Below, one piece after another: positions 1 through 11,699 of a stretch of 64,000 bases of DNA (the first letter of the stretch is position 1; each line of letters opens with the position of its first letter). The position numbers were made by a program, and so were the translations under genes. Below the pieces are notes generated by a model that saw only the letters and a program-made list of their open reading frames with translations, searched no databases and had not been told where the DNA came from. This DNA comes from Isoetes taiwanensis (lineage: Eukaryota > Streptophyta > Lycopodiopsida > Isoetales > Isoetaceae): the NCBI GenBank assembly GCA_021234155.1, contig JAJEKV010000033.1, forward strand, positions 9,519,641 to 9,583,640, read 5' to 3'.

Positions 1-183
1 GCAGCTCTAGATTAGTTATCCCTAACTAATTTAAGTATTTTTAATACTAGGTTAAGCCCTAAATTCAAATTAGGATTTAGGGTTAGGTTTCCACCTTAAT
101 AATTAATGATGTGCATTAATTATTCATAGTGACGTGCCATGTATTTATACCCAAAAAGGCGTATAAATACGTGGAACGTTACA
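1..183 (-). mobile_element. 3' LTR of E1 (partial)
   Basis: On the minus strand this starts TGTAAC at 183 and continues past the window edge. It aligns to 21544-21725 with about a dozen differences. It carries the TATA-like stretch gtataaatac at 161-170. The adjoining internal sequence 184-197 is purine-rich on the minus strand, as a polypurine tract should be. A second copy of the gtggggaga motif sits at about 269-278. Confidence 0.7.
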
Positions 184-197
184 TTCTCCCCACCTTG
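184..197 (-). other. Polypurine tract of E1
   Basis: On the minus strand the sequence reads tcaaggtggggagaa directly before the LTR start TGTAAC. A purine run ending at the 3' LTR primes plus-strand synthesis in LTR retrotransposons. The upstream minus-strand text (gatgctgaggacaacatcactt) resembles the usual 3' end of a gypsy internal region. Confidence 0.6.
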
Positions 198-249
198 AAA
201 GTGATGTTGTCCTCAGCATCAAGACTGTTCTTGCTCTGGGCCAACACAT

Positions 250-1394
250 GACATGTTGGAAGCAAGTCTCCCCACCTTGAAGAGGTAACGCAAAATTATA
301 AGTCACACAAAAGTTGTCATGTTCAAGGTGATCAAGTTTGAACTGACGCGTAATGTGCAATTTATAACTCGACGAAAGTTGAACAGTAATTAATGGAACA
401 ATGTTATGTGGAAAGGGACATAACGAGTTATGCTTTCCTCAGCATTGGCGTTAGATAGCTAAGTACAAGGAAAGTTAAAGGAAGATTGAACGGACTTAGG
501 TGGTGATATAAAAGATATCTATATAGATCATAGGGATGATTTAGGACCATAATTTATCAAAAGCGACGCTGAAGATATACTACCTAAGTAGGTATAACAT
601 TGGTCCTCGGTGGACCGTAGCATATACCATAACAAGAACGTGGGCCCGTAATGGCCCTTAGAAGAAGCTGGAGGCATCCTATCATGCCTATATACACATC
701 CCCATCCCTAGGATGCATGTAGCCCGATCCCTCTGCATGAAGGCTGGCCTGCGTGATCCCTGCCGGATCTAAGACTTAGGAGATATCGATTGGTGATTGT
801 AGCACATGCTGCTTTCCGTCGAAACCGGAGTTGATGGCGTCATTGTTGGCACAGTTAGAAATCATTGTTTATTCACACACATGTAGCTGATTATATATTA
901 TACATAGGTATAGACATAAACAACCTCTATTTCTTCTTTTAATATAATACATATTTATAATTCTCTCATTGTTTACTACAACTGATTCTAATCATATTAA
1001 CTTTTGTCTATATGTCTAGTATACTCTCCCTTCATTTTACAGTTTGTTTTATTACAGTCTGCCCTAATTTAATTTTGTATCGAAATTTTGTTTTCCTATT
1101 TTGTTACAGTTTTAACAATTCATATATTGCTACCCTCAGTGTTTTACATGCCCACCACATTTGTACTTATCCTTTAATACATTTATGTATTGCATTATAT
1201 CTCCCATTTTTAGATATATAGTTTGACATTAATTACACACACACGTTAATCATTTATTATTCATAACCTTTCTAAAATCATAATGTAACTCTCGTTATTC
1301 CTTCTATAGTTTGTGTAACACATACGTAATTATCTCATTGTATTTTATTTGACTATGTGTTTAAATACTTTTCTCGTTTTGATTATCTTTAAGT
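250..1394. other. Non-coding stretch inside E1
   Basis: No gene is recognised on either strand. The first 600 bases are ordinary intergenic-looking sequence. From about 880 it becomes very AT-rich with poly-pyrimidine runs. It is probably decayed internal sequence of E1. The short open frame at 1012-1221 is low-complexity AT-rich translation and is not treated as a gene. Confidence 0.6.
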
Positions 1395-1399
1395 GTTTT

Positions 1400-1995
1400 T
1401 GTTACGGCACAAGCTCGGGGGAGTGGCTCAGATGATTTGCAGAGATGAACATAGAGGTAAAAGTGTTAGTCATCATTTTGAAATCTAGATGTGTCGCGGA
1501 GTTAAAGGAAGAAGCTATTTTTAATATAAAAAGGCCATGCCTGCTAAAAAAGGCTAAAGTCGCAGAGAGATCTATAAATAGAACCTCCATTTCAGTTGGA
1601 CATATCTCGGCAACCAGAGGTCGGATTGCAGCGACCTTTACCTCGTTGGAACCGGCTCGGAGTCTAGTTTCCGAATTGGGCGGGACATATCCTACTTCAT
1701 CCGTACGAGGGAGTAATGGCCGAAAAGATGACAGGGGATCACAAATTACTGCGGCAGCGACATCACAGGGTTGTAACCAAGTCTTTATGATCCACAGTTG
1801 ATCCCAGAGAAATTGTTCAGTTGAACAACAAAATTCTCAGTTTTGGGAAGAGCCATAAAGATCCTTTGCAGTGTTCGCAAATCTGAGCCCAGTTGGGTGG
1901 TGAATTTGTGCCAGAAGATCCTGTTCCCGGGTTTTAAAGTTGTTTTGATTAATCGTATTTGACAGTTTTGCAGACAGGAAAAACGTTTTGTATCA
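1400..1995 (+). mobile_element. T1 LTR-a
   Basis: 596 bp, beginning TGTTACGG and ending GTATCA, with the two-base spacer AT before the primer site. TATA-like tctataaatag lies at 1570-1580. It differs from LTR-b and LTR-c at shared positions (for example 1446-1462), so it is the most diverged of the three at its 5' part. The open frame at 1445-1801 only reads through the LTR and recurs in the other LTRs; it is not a gene. Confidence 0.85.
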
Positions 1996-1997
1996 AT

Positions 1998-2009
1998 TGG
2001 TATCAGAGC
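1998..2009 (+). other. Primer-binding site, tRNA-iMet type (T1, first)
   Basis: TGGTATCAGAGC lies two bases after LTR-a. This is the complement of the 3' end of plant initiator methionine tRNA, the commonest primer of plant LTR retrotransposons. Confidence 0.9.
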
Positions 2010-2751
2010 GTAAGTTGATCTTGTTAAAAAAATCCTGTGTTAGGCCTTTAACACGTTTCGAGATTTCGTTTTAGCCAATCCGATGTTATATGATGACTAA
2101 AAAGTTCCAGAGAGGTTAACCGGTTGGTTAAACAGACTCTCAGAGAAGGAAGGAAGGAATTGTTGTTGTTGTTGATGCAGGGAAAGTAGAAAGGACAAAA
2201 GACGAAAAAGATTGTCCTGAGTAGAAGATATTGAGCAATGCTTTGTAAATGATCAGAAAGATCTATCCTTAATCTAACAAAGAGAAGGCAGAGGCCTAAG
2301 AGATAGAGGGCGAATTCAGATTGGTCATCTGAAAGGTAAGCAAACTAAACAAGTTTGTATGTGCTTATGATTGCTAGTTTGAGCATAGTTTTGATTTGAG
2401 ATAAGAAAGGAGTTTCTTTTTCAAATGAATATTGCTCTAGAGTTTAGAAGGGGGCAACTGTGACTGCAGCACAGAAGCCAGACCCTTAGAATTGTCAGGC
2501 AGATGGTAAGTTTACCAACCTAGAAGAAATCCTTTCAAAGCAGCAGGTGACTAGCTTAGAAAGAAAGGTGGTTATTCCAGCAAAGTAGATAGTCAGTTGA
2601 CTAGCTTTGGGAAAAGGTGGACCTTCCTGCAAGGCAGATGATCGAGTTCGATCAGTCTTGAGACAGGAGGAAAATAAATTATTTCCTGCAAGGCAGATGA
2701 TCGAGTTTGATCAGTCTTGAGACAGGAGAAAAATAAATTATCTCTTCACTC

Positions 2752-3771
2752 ATGAGAAACATGATTATTGCCTGGAACAAGGTACATCAGACTTTTCACC
2801 ATTCCAACTTGGAAAGCAGTCATATCAGCACTAATATCTTCTGGAATCCCAATTTCTCTAGAGATCACTCTACTCCTCTTGCCATCAGACATAAAAAACT
2901 CTACAAGAAATGGAAAGACTATAACATCCTCACCCTAGGTGATCTCTGGGAGCAAGGCAGATGGATTACTTGGACTACTTTGAAGCACAAAATTAGAGGT
3001 AGTTCTTCTGACAGAACTCTATTTAGATATATTATGCACAAGGTACAGGCACTCAACCTTCTAGCTAATCCCATTATTATTGACTGGACCTTATTTGACA
3101 AACCAAGCTATAGTGTTTCAAAAGTCTACAGATGTTTAAACAAATCACATGTGCCCTCAAAGGCAAAATTGTATTGGGGTTTCTCGGATGAAACTGAAAC
3201 CAGACTCTTCACAAACATTTGGCATTCCTATCTGCCCCCAAAGATCTCCTATTTTGTTTGGCTTATTGCAAACAAGAGTTTATCTAATTTGGAAATGATT
3301 TCTAGGCACTCAAGTCATCTTACTCATCCTATTGATTCAAATTGTCCTCTTGATTGTGGTAATGAGGAAACTTTTGAGCATATCTTTGGATGTGTCAAGC
3401 TCACCTCCTTCTGGTTATGGTTTGAAGATACCTTCAAAATTTTATGCCCTGCTACTCTATTGGATTTCATGATGAATGATGATGCTTTCATAAACTCTTT
3501 ATGCTTCATTGCTTTATGGAATGTATGGAAACATAGAAATAGATGTCATTATGGGGGAAAAAGAATATCTATTCACTGGATAAAAATGCAAGTTATATAC
3601 GACATTGAAATGGTTGCAACTAATCAGATGCATGTAGATAGAGATTCTGTGGACAACAAGTGGCATAGTATTGATCATTACATAGGCTTTCATAATTTGT
3701 TTAAATTAAACTGCAATGCTACTCTTACTGACAATGATTGTCTTCCTGCAAGATTATATGACGAACCTTAG
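2752..3771 (+). pseudogene. LINE ORF2 3' part: zinc-binding reverse-transcriptase tail
   Basis: 339 codons open. Around residues 150-215 is the plant zf-RVT pattern: PPKISYFVWL, then CPLDCGNEETFEHIFGC with paired Cys and His/Cys ligands, then a W-rich segment ending in ALWNVWKHRNR. This domain lies after the reverse transcriptase in plant L1-type LINEs. The polymerase itself is absent because the copy is 5' truncated. Translation of this piece as an independent protein is unlikely. Confidence 0.75.
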
Positions 3772-4243
3772 CAGAGATTTTAATACATCAGTTGAGCCAG
3801 CTGAGCATACACTTTTCCCAGGGCAGAGGTTATTCCATGATATTCGGTATACAGATGATGGATTATGGACAGGCCTAGTCAGAGGCATCACAAACATTGA
3901 CATTCCTGACATCCCTGATCAGGAAATTGATTGGGCAATAGAGTTTTGCAGAGGCACATACCTAATGGTGCAACTATGGTGGTTCCTAGAAATCAATAGC
4001 AGAAGGATGACAGACCAGCAATTTGAATACTACAGACAAAGATATTACCATCACAGATGTCTGGCAGATGCTTATGGTACACTCATCATTCTGATGTCCA
4101 CAACCAATGCTGACAGACTTATTCAAGAGCTAAACTGGGGAAATGGTAACACTCTCATTCTGCAACCAGATTTCCAGCCAAAACTTGACTACCTTCATTC
4201 ATACCATTTTCTATCCAATATCCTACCAAATCCTAATTCCTGA
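3716..4243 (+). pseudogene. Second open frame at the LINE 3' end, unidentified
   Basis: 175 codons in another frame, overlapping the end of the zf-RVT frame by 56 bases. It is rich in Trp, Tyr and Asp (for example RYTDDGLWTGLVRGI) and has no motif I recognise. Its position between the zf-RVT end and the A-rich tail suggests it is the C-terminal end of the LINE ORF after a frameshift, or a small extra ORF. Confidence 0.4.
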
Positions 4244-4753
4244 ACTTCAATCTTGCCATCCAATCCTCATGATCCTATGTACAACACTTCATCCTCTCAC
4301 TCTGAATCCAAAAAGAGCACTATCAGGAGTTACAGGTTTTTGTCTACATACTGCTGCCTACAGTTACATCATTGTTGCTAAATTTTGGTTCTCCACTGGT
4401 TTAATTCAGTAGCAGCACTGCAGGTTTCATAACCCCCACAAGGAAGTCAAGGACTTCATATTTTCAAACACTTGTGCTATTTGTTTAGCACAGCAACTAT
4501 CTATGGCTATTTTGTCTATTTTGTTTATATGCTTAATGTTGAGTAGTCAATTACATGGCTCACTCACATCAATGTACCTTTTTCTATAATTAATGAAAAA
4601 AAACCCCATTCTCTCAAAAAAATAAATAAATAAATAAATAAATTATTTCCGCAAGACAGATGATCGAGGATGATCAGTCTTGAGACGGGAAGGAATTGTT
4701 AAGACCCGCAAGGCAGATGATCGAGGACGATCAGTCCTGAGACAGGAAGGAAT

Positions 4754-5349
4754 TGTTACGGCACAAGCTCGGGGGAGCGGCTCAGATGATTTGCAGAGAT
4801 GAACACAAAGGCAAAGGTGTTAGTCATCATTTTGAAATCTAGATGTGTCACGGAGGTAAAGGAAGAAGCTATTTTTAATATAAAAAGGCCATGCCTGCTA
4901 AAAAATGCTAAAGTCGCAGAGAGATCTATAAATAGAACCTCAACTTCAGTTGGACATATCTCGGCAACCAGAGGTCGGATTGCAGCGACCTTTACCTCGT
5001 TGGAACCGGCTCGGAGTCTAGTTTCCAAATTGGGCGGGACATATCCTACTTCATCCGTACGAGGGAGTAATGGCCGAAAAGGTGACAGGGGATCACAAAT
5101 TACTGCGGCAGCGACATCACAGGGTTGTAACCAAGTCTTTATGATCCACAGTTGATCCCAGAGAAGTTGTTCAGTTGAACAACAAAATTCTCAGTTTTGG
5201 GAAGAGCCATAAAGATCCTTTGCAGTGTTCGCAAATCTGAGCCCAGTTGGGTGGTAAATTTGTGCCAGAAGATCCTGTTCCCGGGTTTTAAAGTTGTTTT
5301 GATTAATCGTGTTTGACAGTTTTGCAGACAGGAAAAACGTTTTGTATCA
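4754..5349 (+). mobile_element. T1 LTR-b (middle LTR)
   Basis: 596 bp, same ends as LTR-a (TGTTACGG...GTATCA). It is followed by AT and a second primer site TGGTATCAGAGC at 5352-5363, so it can serve as the 3' LTR of the left unit and the 5' LTR of the right unit. It shares some variants with LTR-c (early part) and others with LTR-a (later part). Confidence 0.85.
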
Positions 5350-6198
5350 ATTGGTATCAGAGCGTAAGTTGATCTTGTTAAAAAAATCCTGTGTTAGGCC
5401 TTTAACACGTTTCGTTTTAGCCAATCCGATGTTATATGATGACTAAAAAGTTCCAGAGAGGTTAACCGGTTGGTTAAACAGACTCTCAGAGAAGGAAGGA
5501 AGGAATTGTTGTTGTTGTTGATGCAGGGAAAGTAGAAAGGACAAAAGACGAAAAAGATTGTTCTGAGTAGAAGATATTGAGCAATGCTTTGTAAATGATC
5601 AGAAAGATCTATCCTTAATCTAACAAAGAGAAGGCAGAGGCCTAAGAGATAGAGGGCGAATTCAGATTGGTCATCTGAAAGGTAAGCAAACTAAACAAGT
5701 TTGTATGTGCTTATGATTGCTAGTTTGAGCATAGTTTTGATTTGAGTTAAGAAAGGAGTTTCTTTTTCAAATGAATGTTGCTCTAGAGTTTTGAAGGGGG
5801 CAACTGTGACTGCAGCACAGAAGCCAGACCCTTAGAATTGTCAGGCAGATGGTAAGTTTACCAACCTAGAAGAAATCCTTTCAAAGCAGATAGTCAGGTG
5901 ACTAGCTTAGAAAGAAAGGTGGTTATTCCAGCAAAGTAGATAGTCAGTTGACTAGCTTTGGGAAAAGGTGGACCTTCCTGCAAGGCAGATGATCGAGTTC
6001 GATTAGTCTTGAGACAGGAGGAAAATAAATTATTTCCTGCAAGGCAGATGATCGAGTTTGATCAGTCTTGAGACAGAAGAAAAATAAATTATTTCCGCAA
6101 GACAGATGACCGAGGACGATCATCTTGAGACGGGAAGGAATTGTTAAGACCCGCAAGGCAGATGATCGAGGACGATCAGTCCTGAGACAGGAAGGAAT
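5350..6198 (+). mobile_element. T1 internal region b (LINE-free)
   Basis: 849 bp non-coding interior with primer site at 5352-5363, the GTT repeat near 5506-5519, the gatcgag/gatcagtc tandem modules at about 5975-6190, and polypurine tract gacaggaaggaa just before LTR-c. It preserves the empty LINE target. It shows what T1 looked like before the LINE arrived. Confidence 0.85.
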
Positions 6199-6790
6199 TG
6201 TTACGACACAAGCTTGGGGGAGCGGCTCAGATGATTTGCAGAGATGAACACAAAGGCAAAGGTGTTAGTCATCATTTTGAAATCTAGATGTGTCGCGGAG
6301 GTAAAGGAAGAAGCTATTTTTAATATAAAAAGGCCATGCCTGCTAAAAAATGCTAAAGTCGCAGAGAGATCTATAAATAGAACCTCAACTTCAGTTGGAC
6401 ATATCTCGGCAACCAGAGGTCGGATTCAGCGACCTTTACCTCGTTGAAACCGGCTCGGAGTCTAGTTTCCGAATTGTGGTGGCACATATCCTAGTTCATC
6501 CGTATGAGGGAGTAATGGCCGAAAAGGTGACAGAGGGTCACAAATTACTGCGGCAGCGACATCACAGGGTTGTAACCAAGTCTTTATGATCCACAGTTGA
6601 TCCCATAGAAGTTGTTCAATTGAACAACAGAATTCTCAGTTTTGGGAAGAGCCATAAAGATCCTTTGCAGTGTTTGCAAATCTGAGCCTGGTTGGGTGGT
6701 GAATTTGTGCCAGAAGATCCTGTTCCCGAGTTTTAAAGTTTGATTAACTGTGTTTGACAGTTTTGCAGACAGAAAAGACGGTTTGTATCA
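6199..6790 (+). mobile_element. T1 LTR-c (3' LTR)
   Basis: 592 bp, beginning TGTTACGA and ending GTATCA, followed directly by the target duplicate GTTTT instead of a primer site. It has several private changes in the second half (for example 6475-6510) compared with LTR-a and LTR-b. Confidence 0.85.
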
Positions 6791-6795
6791 GTTTT

Positions 6796-8279
6796 CACAC
6801 TCACACTCTATTCTGTTCTATCTTAACCATAGGTTACATTCACGGCGATACACATTTGAATTCATTATTTATATTATTCTTATTTTCGTATATTTATCAC
6901 ACATACAGTCACTTTTATATTTACAGGGCACCGGTACATCTCACAGATACATTGGACATGGCACTGCTAAGTTGATATCGCCCGGGTCGCTATCCGGCAG
7001 TGCTATGGCCATGCAATCCTCCTGTATCACAGAAGGCCATTTGTGACTACAGTGTCCACGGCGAAAGCATCAAAAATATGCTTGATCCTTCGCGAGCCTA
7101 TTATATAGTGATGGTTGAGCAGGTCCTGGACTCTTGCATGAAGTAGAAGTGTGGCACGTTTGGGAATATTGAGTGGTAAGGTATCCATATTTTGGATCGA
7201 TAGTCGAGAGAATTGGTATGACATAGAAGGAGACTGGATATAGCACCATCTGAGGGAGAAGTGATATGTGATTATCTACCATAGACCACGTTAGAGAGGT
7301 ACTATACTAAGGTGGAAACTGGATTATAAGTACCCAGCTTATGGAAGGGAGATCACTTTAGAAGTGTAGATTTCGACAATGGTGGTGAAGATAAGAATGT
7401 TGACCTAACAATGTATAGCTATCGCTACTTTGAAGGTAAGAATGTTGACCTAACAGTGTATTGAATCGAGGTATGATTCGTGGAAAGGTAGAGAATAATG
7501 GGATGTGAGGACGCGGATCCATAAAGTATGGATTATGAACTTACGCATACGTTGTGTTTCGTAAGGAGAATAATGTTCCTGAGGTGTGCAATAAAGATGC
7601 AAGGGTATGCATGAGTAGGATGACCGCGTGGATATGCTTATCTTGCTAGCAGAAGGTGCAACCGTCTGAAAGCTACAAGGTATGCTGGAGATTTGGTGAA
7701 GCTAGACTATGAAGGGAAAGTAGAACTCCAACTAATGATACATTAGGAAGGCAAGTAATGTATCCACACGACAAGTGGAAGACAAGAGGTGCTTGAAAGT
7801 TGTTGTAAACATTTCAAATAGAGAAAATTTGAAGGGACACTTTGAATAGTCCAAAGTCTGGAGTACCTACAAGGTAGGTGCCCAATGAACATCTTATCAA
7901 GGAGAATGTGCTCTAAACTTGGTATCTGTGAGTATCCCAAGGAGTGGCTCCGCGTTGATATATGCATAGTAGGACTATTTAAGGCCATAGCAAGAAAAAG
8001 AAAGGGTGTATAATAGAACTTGTAGTGCACCGTCCATATGTATATGGAAATAATGAAGATAAGAGTTCCTAGAGTAGCATTAAGTATGTTCACTAGGAAC
8101 TTAGGGTGGCATCTCTCACTGTGGTATTTATAATTAGAACTCACAGCATTAAGGCCAACTAGGTTCTATTGCTATGTATGAAGTAGAGACTATGGAAAGT
8201 GTGGTGTTAAAACAACAACATGTATCTATATATAGTAATAAAAGCAAAATGTAGTGTGTGCAAAGCATCTCGGCCGTTA
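6796..8279. other. Non-coding, purine-biased stretch inside E1
   Basis: No gene is supported. The plus strand is rich in gga/gaa/tag and frames are closed by many stops. Texture and base bias match 15590-19490, so both may be parts of one decayed element interior. Short frames on the minus strand (for example 7743-8144) show no family features. Confidence 0.5.
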
Positions 8280-8334
8280 ATTTTGTTGTTTTTGCAGCTT
8301 TCATTTGGGGCCGTTCACAACAAGAGAATGGACA

Positions 8335-8600
8335 TTTAGCGACGTGGGCTTGCGACGTCTGTGCGACGTGACGTCGCAAATAACGTCACCATGCGACGTC
8401 AATAACGCAGCGTCCGCGTCGCGAACCGCGCATCGACGGCGTGTGGTCGCGACGTCGACGTGGCGTGGCGTGATCTGCCACGCCGGTGGACACTTGCGCC
8501 GGTGGGCGGCAGGTGTCCGCCGGTGGAGGCTTGCGGCGTTAAGGCCGCATGCGACGCATCAATTTTGGCCCATCGGCCCATGCAGCGTCTGTGTCCTTTC
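8335..8600. other. CpG-rich patch with dense ACGT cores
   Basis: In an AT-rich setting this short stretch is strongly GC- and CpG-rich. Eight ACGT cores occur between 8342 and 8461, many as gcgacgt or gacgtc. ACGT is the core bound by plant bZIP and some bHLH factors, but here it also arises from a repeated cgacg motif. There is no adjoining intact gene. It may be a fragment of an LTR promoter or a captured promoter. Confidence 0.5.
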
Positions 8601-8640
8601 GTTGTTCGATCAATGCATAGGAGAAATGACACGAGCGATT

Positions 8641-8698
8641 TTGCCCTATTCATGCGAGAGTATTTTCTTGCCCTATTGCGACCGAGAGTATTTTCTTG
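8641..8698 (+). repeat. Short tandem repeat, two copies
   Basis: The unit ttgccctatt...gagagtattttcttg occurs at 8641-8670 and 8669-8698, differing only in the middle (catgc versus gcgacc). Confidence 0.7.
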
Positions 8699-8739
8699 AA
8701 AATAAATTGTGTCTTATTTGAATAATATTTTGCCGGTTT

Positions 8740-10780
8740 TGGATAGGATCTTAGATCGATAGCTCCAGTTCTTGGATTCAAAGGGAAACCTCGCCTTCTC
8801 TATCAAAGGGATCTGCTATAAATCTATAGGATTGTGCACACTATGGTTATTGCAAAAGCAAAGGGCTTAGGCGCATGAACTGTCATTTGCATCTTCTTCG
8901 TCTAAAAAATATGGTAGATATGTGGACTCTGTATACTATTTTTCCTTAGGTTATGAATTATCGATGTGTGTTCACAAAAGAAAAGGAAGATTGATTCTTA
9001 AATCCGACAATGTGGTGTTGCCTTGTAGCCGTTTTTGTCTAAATCTTGTTGTCCGGTCTTTTAGAGCATAAGAAACGAGACCGAAATGGAACCCGGAATA
9101 GGAAGGAGAAAGAAAAGCACCAACAGACCCGACCAAGTCCGCCAATGAGGAAAATGAATAAGGTAGCTAATTTTTTCGGTGGGTCTTGATTGAAAAGAGT
9201 CAGAGATGAATAGGACACCTCTGTTGAAAACACTTTTTGGTCTTCGAGAATCATTTCTGTAAATCAACAACGTATTGTGTTTCCTTCTCCTGCTATTGGT
9301 GACCCAATTCATGAATGAATCAGGTAAACGAAAGAAGATAGAGACGTATTCATCTCTAAGCAACAATTTCGGCAAAGAAGAAATGGAAAAGCAACAAATT
9401 GATGAGGTAATCTACTTGAAGCTCACTTTTTCTTTCACTATATACTTTCGATGGCATGCTTTAGAGATTCTATTATATACAAATAGAAGCAAGCTCAATG
9501 CTCCTTTGGCTATGGTTTTTTCTAAGCATTTAAATGTGCAGCCTAACTTTTGTGATGCCAAGATCTTCATACTTTGGCTCTGGACAATGGTTGGTTTAAA
9601 AATGTGAGGAGCACAAAGCGATGGTATGGAAAGTTTTTGAATATTTGAATAGTTTGGATCTATCATGGATGCAATAACAGAAAGCTTCTGATTCGTTTGT
9701 CCTTCTTATGCACAATCTAAAGGAATGTTTCTTATCTAGGCACCTTGGCAGGCCAAGGGTTCAGGGCAATGCTTCTTCATGCAGGCCAAATCGATGGCGA
9801 GAAAGATAATGCATCCATGCAACTGCAGAAGACGTTTATTAAGAAAGTCCAGCTTCAAGTGGGCGTCACGGATGTATGCCCTTGTTATGTTGTGAAAAAA
9901 GCAAAATTCTGAATGGCATGTTGAGGTGAAATGTCACCTTTCTTGGGGCGAGTGCAATTCTTTTTGTCCTTGGGGAAGAAGTATCCATGCATGAAGAGTG
10001 CATTAAGTTGCGGGCTCTGGTTGATGCCATTTTAAATAGAACACAGGCCTCTCTTGTAATCATGTCCCTGCAATCCTTTCCTAACAAGCAAGCCATATCA
10101 AACATGTTGGACATGTCTAATCAGGGTAGCCTTAAGATGAGTGCCTGGTCAGGTTTCTCAATTCTTGATAGCATAATAAAGGCATTTTTCAGTGATAGCT
10201 TTTTGGTTGATGCCCTTAAACGGCTAGCTTATATGGCACAATCACAGCCAGATGTACATGCTTTTCATATTCAAGATTTAGTCTCGAGTACCTGCAATCA
10301 TCTCTAAAGTTACTTACGGCAAAGAGGTCATTGGCAAATGCCCCAAATGTGCATAGATCTTTTTAACCATGCATATTAAATGTTGTGGATGAAGCTAAAT
10401 TGATTGCAAGAAGTGCACCACCAAATTGGCCACCGTCGAGAACTGGATTTGTAATCGAATATCTTTGGGAACCGATGTATGGATTATCTCACCTGGTCTA
10501 CTCTATTGTGGATGGAATGAAGTGGAGTTACCGGAATCTATTTTACATGGATGTCAATTACGCCCATTTTTTCGTGTTATACAAATGAAGCAGGTGCAAT
10601 TAGTCATCTATCTTCTATCCGTGAAACAATGCATAGAATCTCGAGAATCTACTCATTTTGAGAAATTTAGAGCTTTATTTGACAGAATTTGGAGGATATA
10701 GCTATGTGGCAGAATCTATGTTTTTTTCAGCAAATTCTCTGCACTGGAGAGACAAATAATGGTAGTGCAGTTGGTGCATT
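8740..10780. other. Stretch without a recognised gene
   Basis: Open frames at 9275-9607 and 9987-10307 (plus) have ordinary amino-acid composition but no family match that I can defend. 10385-10701 is likewise open in two frames without a recognisable domain. Some of this may be 5' sequence of the PPR relic that begins at about 10790, or leftovers of a DNA transposon. Confidence 0.4.
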
Positions 10781-10789
10781 ATGCCAAAG

Positions 10790-11695
10790 TTGGGGGGCGC
10801 TGGAATCCATGAAACTATTTTGTCAAATGCAGCACTTGGTTTCAAACCGAACAAGGTAACATATTTAGATGTCTTAGATGCATGTTGTAATCTTTGTTTC
10901 TCTAGCTTTTGGCAAAGTCATTCATGTCCACATTCTCAACCATAAATTCGACTACGATATTTTGTTGGAACTTCTCTCATTGACATGTATTTTGAATGTG
11001 AAAGTATTGTAAGTGCCTATGAATTGTTTGATATGATGCCCGCACGGAACATAGTTTCATGGACTACGATGATTTGAGGGCATGCTCGACATGGCCTATC
11101 TGGGGAGGCTATTATATGCTTCAGGGCATATGCAAAGCAAGATGGTTTAAAGCCAAACAAAGTTACCTATCTCTTTGTTCATTTGCCTTTGCAAATGTAG
11201 GAGCCCTAGCATGGGCAAAGCATGTCCATTCTCAACTACTAAAAACCGAACCGGAGTCGATATCTTTATGGGAAATAACTTGATTGTCATGTATGGCCAT
11301 TGTGGAAAGCATGGAATGTGCTCAACAAGTTTTTGATCACATGTTCACAAGAGATTCTATTTCTCGAACGCCATTATCTCAACATATGCTGACCATGGTC
11401 ATCGAGAAGCTTTGAAGCTTTTGTCCGAAATGCAACCCTTAGGCTCAACGCCGCACCAGATTACACATATTGCAATTTTAAATGCTTATAGTCACATGGG
11501 TTTAGTAGACGAAGGCCACCATCATTTCGTTTGTATGCATGAACATGGCGTAACTAATATGTTAGAGGAGCATTATGCATGTACCATTGATCCGCTTGGA
11601 CGCGCGGGATGCTTCTTTGGAAGAAAGAGATCGACAGCTCGTCGATCGCCACCGCATTCAGCAGTTTGGAGGGCATTTCTTGGTGCCGCGTGATC
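10790..11695 (+). pseudogene. Pentatricopeptide repeat (PPR, E-type) pseudogene
   Basis: PPR proteins bind organelle RNA; E-type members take part in C-to-U editing. Recognisable pieces lie in order but in shifting frames: KPNKVTYL-like motif near 10845, GKVIHVHIL near 10910-10945, ARNIVSWTTMI near 11045-11073 followed by a stop, a second KPNKVTY near 11150, and the region REALKLLSEMQ...AYSHMGLVDEG (11400-11520). The tail EHYACTIDPLGRAG...VWRAFLGAA at 11565-11693 is the usual start of the E region. At least four frame changes or stops separate these. It lies inside the span of E1, so it was captured or predates E1. Confidence 0.8.
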
Positions 11696-11699
11696 GGTC

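Larger units (their letters stand above)
2742..4635 (+). mobile_element. 5'-truncated LINE (L1-type) inserted in T1
   Basis: Ends in an A-rich (AAAT)n tail at about 4615-4640. It is bracketed by the direct repeat AAATAAATTAT (2731-2741 and 4636-4646). The unoccupied target is present in internal region b at about 6081-6092 (aaaaataaattatttccgc). It codes for the 3' part of a LINE second ORF followed by another open frame. Length is about 1.9 kb, so most of the reverse transcriptase is missing. Confidence 0.85.
1996..4753 (+). mobile_element. T1 internal region a, interrupted by a LINE
   Basis: Non-coding interior aligned with 5350-6198. It contains GTTGTTGTTGTT near 2161-2173 and short tandem modules of the type gcaaggcagatgatcgag...gatcagtcttgagacagg at about 2620-2730 and 4650-4745. 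Removing the LINE (2742-4635) and one target copy leaves about 850 bp, matching internal region b. The last bases, gacaggaaggaa, form the polypurine tract before LTR-b. Confidence 0.8.
1400..6790 (+). mobile_element. T1: non-autonomous LTR retrotransposon with three LTRs
   Basis: Three LTR copies lie in direct order, LTR-internal-LTR-internal-LTR (1400-1995, 4754-5349, 6199-6790). The whole array is flanked by the 5-bp duplication GTTTT (1395-1399 and 6791-6795), so it behaves as one insertion. Each internal region is about 850 bp once a LINE is subtracted from the first, and neither encodes gag or pol, so the element must be mobilised in trans. LTR length plus a short non-coding interior fits the TRIM/LARD class. 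The likely origin is unequal recombination or template switching between two copies. Confidence 0.85.

Noticed and set aside
1445-6447. Similar open frames at 1445-1801, 4799-5155 and 6244-6447
   Set aside because: They lie at the same place in each T1 LTR and follow LTR sequence, with no protein-family signal.
8305-8721. Overlapping GC-rich open frames on both strands as a gene
   Set aside because: Openness comes from high GC and repeated cgacg units; frames on opposite strands are equally open.
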